Origin: a virus
Virus record (IMG/VR): IMGVR_UViG_3300035698_002466
Location: 1-47,944 of that record
Length of the DNA stretch: 47,944 nucleotides
Direction: 5' to 3' (one strand)
Position numbers and translations under genes: made by a program. Positions 25,130 to 31,842 of this stretch are shown piece after piece. The stretch's first letter is position 1. Each line of letters opens with the position of its first letter. Below the pieces are notes generated by a model. That model had not been told where the DNA came from, searched no databases, and saw only the letters and a program-made list of their open reading frames with translations.

Positions 25130-26864
25130 GGCCAGTATTATCCTCAATTGGAAAGAACATCATGATACCAGCATCAGCCAAGTTTGGCGATTTCATTCCA
25201 GCCGGTTTTTTATTCACTATTGTTCGCAATGATCCGTTTTCGCCGCGCGTTGGTTGCGCTAATTCCTTCATAAGTTGATGCAGCAAAATCATTTTACTGT
25301 CAAGACTAATGAGTTCATCAACAGGGTAAAGAATACCTTCAGTGATGTTTTTAAACGTCTTATAAAACCTTGATCTAATTGACCACCAAGCTTGTGCTTT
25401 CATGTTGCCGTAAAGGTCTTTATTCATCGGGCTTTCATCATCATCAGGAATGATGCGTTCATAAGGATTTACAACACCCGCGCCCGCGTTCCAAGGAAAC
25501 AGATTTATAACACCCCGATCAACAATTTTATCATCAACCAAACGATTGAATTCAGCTTTAACACCAGAACCAACACCGATCACGTCATATTGAACTTTAA
25601 TACCTTTGTAAGCGCGGCAACCTGCAACCATTTTTCGGGTTGTTACACCGGTGTCACGTTCGCCCCATTCTTCAACATCGCGCCAAATGATCCATTGCCG
25701 CAACGCCCGCGCATTTCTATCTGCACCTTCATCAGCAACATCAAGACCACCAAGCCAAACATTCGGAATATCTTTTTCTTCAAAACCTGTTTGAATGTTT
25801 CCGCCCGCATCTTTCCATTTGATTTTTTTGTGAGCATCAACACAAGCAACAATCCAATCATATGGAATGATTGTATTCTGAACCGCCGCGCTATAATTCC
25901 GATCAACCTCTTGCGCGAAAACGTGCAACATTCCTTCACGTTCATATTTCGCTTTTCTGGTGTCATACCATTCTTGCGTTTTTTCAGGATGATCACGCCA
26001 ATCAATCACGAAAACTTGCGTGAACCCTTTTTCAATTTCCTTGCCTGGTTGCCATTCAACACCAGCTTCACGCCGCCGATGAAACACGTTACCAAGACCA
26101 TTCACCGATGAAATATCAATTTGCGTGTTTGTGTTGTCACCAAGCGCGGCTTCAATCTTTTCCGGTCTTTCATAATGGGCCGCTTCATCTTTGAAATAGC
26201 AACTGGTTCGCCCACCACGCCCGATGTTATCGCCTGCTTCACCCATGATCACCGAACCGTTTTCACGGTTGATAATTCGCATAAATGTTGCCTCATATTC
26301 AGGTAAGAAAACATTCGGTAAACGCTTCAGAATAAGACGCATCTTTTCAAAAATACTATCTGGATTTCCAAGCTTATCAACCAAGTCTTGTTTGCGTGAA
26401 CCCCAGCCAATTGCATCATCAGCAATGAAAATGAACCGGTGAATTGAATAAGCGCAAGAAATCCAGGTTGCACCCGCGTCACGACATTTTTCAATTAATC
26501 CACTGTTGCCGTTATCAACCAAATCTTTCAGAAATTTAACCATTTCATCTTGACGTTCAAAGAAAACAAATGGCATCCATTTTCCTGTTTTTTTACGCGG
26601 GTTGTAAGTGTCCATCCAATGCATGATGAATTCATCAGGACGGGTTGAATAATAAAGCTTTGCCGAACGCAACAGTTCAGGGTTTGAACGCAATATTGCA
26701 AGCTGCTTAATCCGCCATGCATAAACAGCTTTATAATCAGGTGGCCATTGATCATGTTCTAAAGCTTCAGGTTTCCAGGGTTGAACAAGTTTCACCACTT
26801 CAACGTCTTGATCACGCCAACCGATGATTGAAGCATTATCTGAAAAATAGTTGTTGACTTGCAT
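25101..26864 (-). CDS. Terminase large subunit
   Basis: The 587-residue protein is the packaging motor. The ATPase domain has a deviant Walker A at KCRDAGATW (126-134) and Walker B/DEAD-type segment YFKDEAAHYERPEKI (223-237). The nuclease domain shows GLDVADEGADRNA (373-385), the first acidic motif of the RNase H-like fold, and further Asp residues downstream. It follows the small subunit gene, with the two-gene plus-strand cassette 26921-27319 in between. It should cut concatemers and drive DNA through the portal. Confidence 0.92.
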   Translation of the reverse strand: MQVNNYFSDNASIIGWRDQDVEVVKLVQPWKPEALEHDQWPPDYKAVYAWRIKQLAILRSNPELLRSAKLYYSTRPDEFIMHWMDTYNPRKKTGKWMPFVFFERQDEMVKFLKDLVDNGNSGLIEKCRDAGATWISCAYSIHRFIFIADDAIGWGSRKQDLVDKLGNPDSIFEKMRLILKRLPNVFLPEYEATFMRIINRENGSVIMGEAGDNIGRGGRTSCYFKDEAAHYERPEKIEAALGDNTNTQIDISSVNGLGNVFHRRREAGVEWQPGKEIEKGFTQVFVIDWRDHPEKTQEWYDTRKAKYEREGMLHVFAQEVDRNYSAAVQNTIIPYDWIVACVDAHKKIKWKDAGGNIQTGFEEKDIPNVWLGGLDVADEGADRNARALRQWIIWRDVEEWGERDTGVTTRKMVAGCRAYKGIKVQYDVIGVGSGVKAEFNRLVDDKIVDRGVINLFPWNAGAGVVNPYERIIPDDDESPMNKDLYGNMKAQAWWSIRSRFYKTFKNITEGILYPVDELISLDSKMILLHQLMKELAQPTRGENGSLRTIVNKKPAGMKSPNLADAGIMMFFPIEDNTGHAVSGNYGA

Positions 26865-26920
26865 TTTTTACACCGTTAGCATCATCAGCACGACCAACCC
26901 AAAACAGAAAGCGACAAATT

Positions 26921-27121
26921 TTGAACATTTACAAAATCCGCATAATCCGACCAGGACAATCAACCGTTCATCAAAACCTTAAAGCACGAAATTTCAACGT
27001 TGCATATCGCCGCGCCGGTAAAAGTTTCAAATCTTGGATTGATCAAGGCTTTGATGTTCAAGTTTACAACCCTGGTGAAAAAACTTCAATCCCTGAAACC
27101 CAATGGAAAGGTGAACACTAA
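26921..27121 (+). CDS. Small basic hypothetical protein
   Basis: This 66-residue basic protein is not recognised. The frame opens with a TTG at 26921 and no strong ribosome site is seen, so the start is uncertain. It contains YRRAGKSFKSWIDQGFDVQVYNPGEKTS. It is followed without gap by the 27122 gene, and the pair is a plus-strand insertion between the two terminase genes. Confidence 0.55.
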   Translation: MNIYKIRIIRPGQSTVHQNLKARNFNVAYRRAGKSFKSWIDQGFDVQVYNPGEKTSIPETQWKGEH

Positions 27122-27319
27122 ATGCCGAAACCCTCTGAAAAATATCGCGGTGAAGATCGCACACTTGAAGCAATTCGGGAACGTGCTGATAAATTGCCGC
27201 TTCATCCTGAAAATTCTTTCAATTGGGATCAAGCTTGTGATGAACTTGCGGCTGAAATGAAAGCTGAAGGTTTGAACACAACAGCCGCAATAATTCTTTC
27301 ACATAAAATCAACCGTTGA
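27122..27319 (+). CDS. Small charged hypothetical protein
   Basis: The 65-residue product is Glu/Lys/Ala-rich and helical (DQACDELAAEMKAEGLN). It starts directly at the stop of the gene before and ends with an 11-base overlap with the terminase small subunit gene on the other strand. GGTGAACACTAA precedes the ATG and may serve as ribosome site. No family is recognised. Confidence 0.68.
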   Translation: MPKPSEKYRGEDRTLEAIRERADKLPLHPENSFNWDQACDELAAEMKAEGLNTTAAIILSHKINR

Positions 27320-27911
27320 TCATACGGGCGTATAAATCCGCAGCTTCATCATCAGACGCATCAGCGGTTAGGGTTTGCGCCTTGACCGCTTTTGCATTTT
27401 CATCGCGCCAATGATCGGCATCAAGCAACCCTTGATATTTCATCAGCTTATCAAGCGCCGCGTTTTTATCATGTAAAACACATTCGATTTCTTGCACCGG
27501 TCCCATTTGCGTCATTCGCTGTTTAATCTTGAACGATTTAACAGCCGCCATTTGTTCCGGTGTTGATTTCGTAAAGTCAAATTTTAAATGATTTTCTTCA
27601 TCAACTTCCATATAATTTGCAATGTTTGAATAACCAATACAGCGAACTTCTTTCAAAGTCTTGTAAACGCTTAATTCAGCATCTTCTTTGATTTCCTTCA
27701 CCCGTTCGGTAATCGCGGCTTGAACCAGATCGCGCGCAAGGTAATCACCCGAACGTTCATCAACTTCAACCGGTTCACGCAACAGCGCATCAAGTTTTGA
27801 ACCGGTGCGAACCGCCAAGCTTTCCAGGTTTGCAACAAAACCATCAACAAACGCCCGTTCGGACGGTTGAAGTTTGCGATATGCGCTAGTGAATTCAACT
27901 AAATATGCCAT
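27309..27911 (-). CDS. Terminase small subunit
   Basis: The 200-residue product has the pattern of Terminase_2-like small subunits: YRKLQPSERAFVDGFVANLE near the start, an HTH-like stretch further on, EVRCIGYSNIANYMEVDEE, and the KLMKYQGLLDADHWRD segment before an acidic C-terminus. It recognises the packaging site. The ATG at 27911 is preferred over the TTG at 27947, although its ribosome site (GAAAGA) is poorly spaced. It is the first gene of the minus-strand morphogenesis block. Confidence 0.85.
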   Translation of the reverse strand: MAYLVEFTSAYRKLQPSERAFVDGFVANLESLAVRTGSKLDALLREPVEVDERSGDYLARDLVQAAITERVKEIKEDAELSVYKTLKEVRCIGYSNIANYMEVDEENHLKFDFTKSTPEQMAAVKSFKIKQRMTQMGPVQEIECVLHDKNAALDKLMKYQGLLDADHWRDENAKAVKAQTLTADASDDEAADLYARMING

Positions 27912-27963
27912 TCTTTCAGCTTTAACCCATATGAAAAAATCAGGCAACGGTGAAAATTAGTTC

Positions 27964-27992
27964 TTGACCATCGCAACAACCATCGCTATAAC
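27964..27992 (+). promoter_or_regulatory. Repeated-family promoter for the right-hand small-gene operon
   Basis: TTGACC (27964-27969), a 17-base spacer holding two CCATCGC copies, and TATAAC (27987-27992). The core is identical to the one at 29051-29079. A leader of about 30 bases with AAGGA leads to the ATG at 28026. It fires away from the terminase genes. Confidence 0.85.
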
Positions 27993-28025
27993 TAGATTAA
28001 CGAAACGCAAACAAGGAATGAACCA

Positions 28026-28274
28026 ATGAAAGCCGAAACACAAAAGATTATGAACGAAATGGTTGAAGTTGCAAACCAGGGCAAAGAAGTCATGCCTTTC
28101 ATGTGGCAATCATTTCGCGGCATCAACGCTTCAGTTTCAGCCGCCGTTCGGGCCGCAAAGAAGCGCGGCTTGCTGGTTCAAGGCGGTGTTGATGGTGTTG
28201 GCAACCCTTTCTATATCGCGCCGCCGAAAGCTATTCCAGCGGTCACACACAACGCACCCGCAACCCTTCAGTAA
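28026..28274 (+). CDS. Small winged-helix-like protein
   Basis: The 82-residue protein has two helices followed by NASVSAAVRAAKKRGLLVQGG and NPFYIAPPK, which looks like the recognition helix and wing of a small winged-helix domain. It could be an early regulator. This is an impression from pattern only. It is the first gene after a strong promoter, as early regulators often are. Confidence 0.72.
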   Translation: MKAETQKIMNEMVEVANQGKEVMPFMWQSFRGINASVSAAVRAAKKRGLLVQGGVDGVGNPFYIAPPKAIPAVTHNAPATLQ

Positions 28275-28288
28275 AAGGAACTGAACCA

Positions 28289-28375
28289 ATGTTTAACACT
28301 CGCAAGATGATCTTCATCGGTTATGATGTTGAAGGAATGGCGATTTACCGCGAACAAAAGGAAACAAACCAATGA
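28289..28375 (+). CDS. 28-residue peptide
   Basis: A short frame with a good ribosome site (AAAAGGAACTGAACCAATG) encodes a 28-residue peptide with MIFIGYDVEGMAIYREQ. Its stop overlaps the next start by four bases (ATGA). Small size limits certainty, but the coupling supports translation. Confidence 0.55.
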   Translation: MFNTRKMIFIGYDVEGMAIYREQKETNQ

Positions 28376-28608
28376 CCAAAACAATTCATTGCCAAGCGAA
28401 AGACAACACCGGAACGCAAGTGTTTGATCTTCAGCTTGAAGGAAAAAAACACAAGCTTAGTTTGATCCGGCAAGCAATCACCGCAATTCAGGAAACGGGC
28501 GGAACCATCCGTTACCAGGAAACCGGCGCGGGTTCATGGGCGAAATATCGCGTGATGATCGGTCAAGATTTCGCGGTTCAAGATCAAGAAATTGATTGGG
28601 GTGAATGA
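28372..28608 (+). CDS. Small hypothetical protein
   Basis: The 78-residue product is polar with alternating beta and alpha segments (VFDLQLEGKKHKLSLIRQAITAIQ). It overlaps the genes on both sides by one to four bases, so the run from 28289 to 29047 is probably one translationally coupled set. No family is recognised. Confidence 0.7.
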   Translation: MTKTIHCQAKDNTGTQVFDLQLEGKKHKLSLIRQAITAIQETGGTIRYQETGAGSWAKYRVMIGQDFAVQDQEIDWGE

Positions 28609-28766
28609 TGAAAATCGGTGATCCTGTAAAAATGCGAACAACCATTTTTCCGCAAATCTATCGCGGTTCAAAAGGTGTTGTTCATTCTGCTGAACCGCTT
28701 GAAGTTCTGTTTAATGAAATCAACTTAATTGTTCCGGTTGAAGAAAAAGAGATTGAACCGCAATGA
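28608..28766 (+). CDS. 52-residue hypothetical protein
   Basis: Small frame starting one base before the previous stop ends (TGATG). The product, with KIGDPVKMRTTIFPQIYRGSKG, looks like a small SH3-like or KOW-like beta barrel, but this is only an impression. The last bases overlap the next start (ATGA). Confidence 0.62.
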   Translation: MKIGDPVKMRTTIFPQIYRGSKGVVHSAEPLEVLFNEINLIVPVEEKEIEPQ

Positions 28767-29047
28767 ACCATTTCATCACCATCAGGCGCGGCAAGAAATC
28801 ACATGTGATTGCAGGGCCGTTTGAAACCCTGCAAACCGCAAAGCTGATGCGATTTAAATATTTTTTCACCGTTTATGATCGGTTGTGCGATGAAACGCCG
28901 GAACGCTTAACAATCAATCATTCACATTCTTTTCCTATTCCTTGCGCATCTGTTGAAACCTTGACCGATTGGCGAAAGGGTTCATTGCATGGTTCATCAA
29001 TTGAAGAAATGCCGCGCGTTGAACCTGGAACATTATTTTCAAAATAA
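28763..29047 (+). CDS. Hypothetical protein
   Basis: The 94-residue basic protein is not recognised. It begins FITIRRGKKSHVIAGPFETLQTAKLMRFKYFF. It closes the first small-gene operon; the next family promoter begins four bases after its stop, so read-through and re-initiation of transcription are both likely. Confidence 0.7.
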   Translation: MNHFITIRRGKKSHVIAGPFETLQTAKLMRFKYFFTVYDRLCDETPERLTINHSHSFPIPCASVETLTDWRKGSLHGSSIEEMPRVEPGTLFSK

Positions 29048-29050
29048 CGC

Positions 29051-29079
29051 TTGACCATCGCAACAACCATCGCTATAAC
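29051..29079 (+). promoter_or_regulatory. Repeated-family promoter for the 29117 gene
   Basis: TTGACC (29051-29056), the 17-base CCATCGC-bearing spacer, TATAAC (29074-29079), then TAGATTAACA. The core is identical to 27964-27992, while the leader that follows is identical over about 36 bases to that before the 20067 gene. The leader therefore pairs with either core, which suggests recombination among copies. Confidence 0.85.
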
Positions 29080-29116
29080 TAGATTAACAACAACGCAAAC
29101 ATGATCGGAACAGACA

Positions 29117-29356
29117 ATGACTTTTAACAAATGGCTTGATACACTGGTTGAAGAAAAAAATGTTGGTCACAAGACCATTGAAGTTGAAGGCGCAAGCGGT
29201 CTGAACATTATACCGATGGAAATCCTGGTTGATGCAATTAAATCCGCACCCAAGACCGAACAGGCAAACATCAAAAACACCCTGGTTGCGATTGATTTCA
29301 AAAACGGTGACGTTATGCATTTTTTCAATCACCTTGCAAAAGCAATCGCCCGCTAA
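29117..29356 (+). CDS. Small hypothetical protein
   Basis: The 79-residue protein has a helical start (FNKWLDTLVEEKN) and a beta-alpha middle (KTIEVEGASGLNIIPMEILVDAIKSAPK). It has its own promoter and the GGAACAG ribosome site. No family is recognised. Confidence 0.75.
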   Translation: MTFNKWLDTLVEEKNVGHKTIEVEGASGLNIIPMEILVDAIKSAPKTEQANIKNTLVAIDFKNGDVMHFFNHLAKAIAR

Positions 29357-29363
29357 AATAATT

Positions 29364-29413
29364 GGTCAACCTGCAATTAACGGGTTGACCATCGCAACAA
29401 CCATCGCTATGTT
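29364..29413 (+). promoter_or_regulatory. Promoter for the 29449 gene overlapped by an inverted repeat
   Basis: TTGACC (29385-29390), 17 bases, TATGTT (29408-29413) form the family promoter. GGTCAACC (29364-29371) pairs perfectly with GGTTGACC (29383-29390), so the -35 box is one arm of a hairpin or a dyad. The dyad could end the transcript from upstream or be an operator. No T run follows. Confidence 0.75.
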
Positions 29414-29448
29414 CATCTTAACAAAACGCAAAACAAGGAACTGGACCG

Positions 29449-29778
29449 ATGACAAGCGAAACAATTTTTAAAGCCGGTGAAGAAATCGAAATCATCAATA
29501 TTCAAAAAGATTGTGAATGTTTCCATTGCGGGCGCGCGCTGAAGATCGGAATTGTTCTTGCGGGTTTTGGCGGTGCGTTCGGCGCGCAATGTTTGGCGAA
29601 AAGCTTCAACAAACAAACCGTTAAAATTGGTGGTGTTGATTATTCGCAAAAGCTTTCCAGCGATGCAATCAAACAGCGCGGAATTGCAGCAATGCGCGGT
29701 GAAAATAATGTTCACGGTTGGCAACCAGGTTCAGCGGTTTTTAAAGCGGTCTTGAAATCAGATTTAAAATCAATCTAA
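29449..29778 (+). CDS. Small protein with CxC/CxxC motif
   Basis: The 109-residue product begins with a beta-like part, then CECFHCGRALKIG (residues 22-34), a likely zinc-binding turn, followed by a Gly/Ala-rich stretch (VLAGFGGAFGAQCLAKSF). The Gly-rich part may be a second half of a zinc knuckle (Cys at 50) or a membrane-active helix. No family is recognised. It has its own family promoter and a clear terminator. Confidence 0.75.
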   Translation: MTSETIFKAGEEIEIINIQKDCECFHCGRALKIGIVLAGFGGAFGAQCLAKSFNKQTVKIGGVDYSQKLSSDAIKQRGIAAMRGENNVHGWQPGSAVFKAVLKSDLKSI

Positions 29779-29794
29779 AATTTAAAAACCTGGA

Positions 29795-29822
29795 ACCCGC
29801 CCAAATAGGACGGGTTTTTATT
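29795..29822 (+). terminator. Intrinsic terminator at the end of the promoter-rich region
   Basis: ACCCGCCC (29795-29802) pairs with GGACGGGT (29808-29815), with one G-T pair, and is followed by TTTTATTTATTT. It ends the messages from the three promoters upstream. Confidence 0.85.
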
Positions 29823-30146
29823 TATTTAACTTAATACTTTGGTTAATATATATAACGCTTGTTGTGCCACAACAACCACAACACATATTCGCTCAGAAAC
29901 TTGTTGTAATAGTATTGTATTAAAATTCTCTAATGAATACAGCTTACAACTTTACAACAATATATATCTTTCTATTTTCTGTGGCGAATAGGGTTTCGCT
30001 TGTTGTGGCACAACATAACAACAACATATATTAACGAAAGTATTAACAAATTTATTAAATTTAACGATTTTAAAATAATTACCAAAAATTAAAATAATCG
30101 CCACGCTGAAAACTTTAATAATATAATACAAAACCTAAAACATGTG
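29823..30146. other. AT-rich non-coding region with palindromes, candidate origin
   Basis: No gene is seen in this 324-base stretch, by far the most AT-rich in the window. It holds the near-perfect palindrome ttgttgtgccacaacaa (29859-29875) and a second copy ttgttgtggcacaaca (30000-30015), half sites ttgttgt at 29901 and acaacaa at 29954, and the inverted pair tattcgc (29886-29892) and gcgaata (29984-29990). Repeated binding sites beside an AT-rich stretch are typical of replication origins; a regulatory hub or packaging site is also possible. No integrase is present, so an attachment site is unlikely. Confidence 0.55.
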
Positions 30147-30175
30147 TTGACACTCTGAACCGGTTGGTCTAATTT
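30147..30175 (+). promoter_or_regulatory. Sigma70 promoter for a probably leaderless message
   Basis: TTGACA (30147-30152), a 17-base spacer and TAATTT (30170-30175). The predicted start point (about 30181-30184) falls on the ATG at 30182. It is not a member of the CCATCGC family. Confidence 0.6.
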
Positions 30176-30181
30176 GAACAC

Positions 30182-30388
30182 ATGGAAAATATGACACACA
30201 ATCGCCCATGCGCCGCCGCTGGTTTGGTTTCTTACCGTTACAACGGGCCGTTCGGTTTTATCATGATTGGCGCAACCGATCATCAGGACGCCATGAATGA
30301 AGCGAACCGTTCTTTGACCGGCGCGCGGGCGGTGATGGATCGCCTGGAAATCTGGAACACTGAAAAGAAGGTTTACGAAAATGTTTGA
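30182..30388 (+). CDS. Small hypothetical protein
   Basis: The 68-residue protein has a beta-hairpin-like start (GLVSYRYNGPFGFIMIGA) followed by a helix (HQDAMNEANRSLTGARAVMDRLEIW). No family is recognised. Its start sits at the expected transcription start, so it may be translated from a leaderless message or from the ATG at 30191. It overlaps the next gene by eight bases. Confidence 0.7.
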   Translation: MENMTHNRPCAAAGLVSYRYNGPFGFIMIGATDHQDAMNEANRSLTGARAVMDRLEIWNTEKKVYENV

Positions 30389-30566
30389 AATTATCGCCGG
30401 AAAAACCGCGCCTTGCGAACTGGTTAATGAAGCCGGTGAAGTGATCGCTGAAGGAACCAACACACATTGCCGGAATGTGAAGCGCCGGTTGTGTGAACAC
30501 GATATGCAACCAACGGATAATTGGTTGATTGATCGCTGTTCTAAATGCGGTGAAGAACATGCATGA
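30381..30566 (+). CDS. Small Cys-containing protein
   Basis: The 61-residue product has Cys at 12, 30, 38, 53 and 56; the final RCSKCGEEHA is a zinc-ribbon half. The middle reads ANTHCRNVKRRLCEHD-like, basic and possibly nucleic-acid binding. It overlaps both neighbours by eight bases. No family is recognised. Confidence 0.68.
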   Translation: MFEIIAGKTAPCELVNEAGEVIAEGTNTHCRNVKRRLCEHDMQPTDNWLIDRCSKCGEEHA

Positions 30567-31029
30567 TCGCAAACAAGAATTGCGAATGATCATCACGCGC
30601 GGTGAAGTGTTGACGCAAGAACAGGATGATGAATGTTATGCGTTGCTTTCACCTGAAGAATATTATGCAATTCCCGATAATCTGAAACCGTCCAATGTTG
30701 TTGAAAATCCGGTGATCGGCGCGCTTGAAAAAGCGGTTGAAATCTTTGATCGGTTTGACCCTGTTCAATGGCTTCAAGGTCAAGATTATGTTGAATGGTG
30801 CGTTGCCGGTTTAACGTTGAAAGCCGCGCTTGCCGAACAGCACCAAACAGCCGCCACAACAGCCCGCCAGGGCGCAAAGGTGCGGTGTGTGACCGATGGT
30901 GCGGTTTATCCATCAATAGCGGCTTGCGCCCGCGCTTATGGCGTATCAGCGACCATGATCAGCAATCACTTGCGCGGGTTGCCTGGTTACAACCATGTTC
31001 GCGGTCAAAAATTTAAAAGGATTGAATGA
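30559..31029 (+). CDS. Protein with C-terminal NUMOD1-like DNA-binding domain
   Basis: The 156-residue product has a helical N-terminal part of unknown type and a C-terminal segment (about 108-156) reading VRCVTDGAVYPSIAACARAYG, then SATMISNHLRG and ending near GQKFKRI. This is the pattern of NUMOD1, a helix-turn-helix module found on homing endonucleases and in some phage proteins. No nuclease domain is visible here. A paralogue with the same ending lies at 31339-31842. It may bind phage DNA as a regulator. Confidence 0.72.
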   Translation: MHDRKQELRMIITRGEVLTQEQDDECYALLSPEEYYAIPDNLKPSNVVENPVIGALEKAVEIFDRFDPVQWLQGQDYVEWCVAGLTLKAALAEQHQTAATTARQGAKVRCVTDGAVYPSIAACARAYGVSATMISNHLRGLPGYNHVRGQKFKRIE

Positions 31030-31230
31030 ATGCTGAATTTGAAATTAACCGTGATGGTGAAAGATCGGTTTGGCGGCATTGTTCCGCAAGTGATCATGAT
31101 TGACGGTGCAACACCGGCTTGCAAGATCGGTGAAGCAATTGTTGAAGCGGTTCAGGTTCAAACCGTGAATGATGGAACCGGCATTGTTAAAGCGACCATA
31201 GGACAAAATGAAATTTACAACACCGGTTAA
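31030..31230 (+). CDS. Small hypothetical protein
   Basis: The 66-residue product begins with beta strands (LKLTVMVKDRFGGIVPQVIMIDG) and a helix and could be a small alpha/beta domain. It starts right after the stop of the NUMOD1-like gene and overlaps the next gene. No family is recognised. Confidence 0.68.
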   Translation: MLNLKLTVMVKDRFGGIVPQVIMIDGATPACKIGEAIVEAVQVQTVNDGTGIVKATIGQNEIYNTG

Positions 31231-31342
31231 ATCGAACGCTGAAGAACGCGATAATGTGGCGCGGGCGATGCGGTGCATGGGCGGAAAAAGCGTGAACGGT
31301 GTTGCCGGTTATCACTTTAATTTAAGGAACGCGGGAAAATGA
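31208..31342 (+). CDS. 44-residue hypothetical protein
   Basis: The frame overlaps the gene before by 23 bases and the gene after by four (ATGA). The product is basic with ARAMRCMGGKSVNGVAGYHF. It fills what would otherwise be a 108-base gap between coupled genes. Confidence 0.55.
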   Translation: MKFTTPVKSNAEERDNVARAMRCMGGKSVNGVAGYHFNLRNAGK

Positions 31343-31842
31343 TGTTTAACTTAACCAACACGAAAGAAGCACCCGCCGAATTCACCGTTGATTTGAATGA
31401 TCCAGGGCAGAAATTTTGCGCATATCTTCACATTGTGGAATATGCGCCCGATGATCGGCGCGTTATGTTTTCTGGTTCATGTGAATTCCGAACATTGCTT
31501 GAAGCACCGGACGCGCGGCGAAATAAAGCATGGCGCAAATATGTTTCACCGCATAAGCTGGTGACTGTTCGCGTTATGGCGGTGTTTGATAATCCGTATG
31601 AAGCTTTTAATGAAGCAATTAAAAACGCGAAAGAATTAAAACCGTATTGCAATCTTTACGGTGAAGTTGAACTATCGCGCGGAATGGTGAAATGTCTTGA
31701 TGATGGTCAAGTTTTCAAGAATGCCGCCGCCGCTTGCAAACATTATGATATTGTTCCTGGAACCATGTCTAATCACTTAAACAGGCGACCAGGTTACACG
31801 CATATTAGAAACATGAAATTTGAAAGGATTGTTGGCGAATGA
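31339..31842 (+). CDS. Second protein with NUMOD1-like DNA-binding domain
   Basis: The 167-residue product has an unrelated N-terminal part (with DDRRVMFSGSCEFRTLLEAPDARRNKAWR) and a C-terminal segment from about residue 118: VKCLDDGQVFKNAAAACKHYD, then GTMSNHLNRRPGY and MKFERI. This matches the end of the 30559 protein in order and spacing. Different front parts with the same DNA-binding end suggest domain shuffling. It is coupled to the methyltransferase-like gene by a four-base overlap. Confidence 0.72.
   Translation: MMFNLTNTKEAPAEFTVDLNDPGQKFCAYLHIVEYAPDDRRVMFSGSCEFRTLLEAPDARRNKAWRKYVSPHKLVTVRVMAVFDNPYEAFNEAIKNAKELKPYCNLYGEVELSRGMVKCLDDGQVFKNAAAACKHYDIVPGTMSNHLNRRPGYTHIRNMKFERIVGE

Noticed and set aside
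29823-30146. Phage attachment site
   Set aside because: No integrase or excision partner is recognised in the window, so an origin or control region is the better reading.
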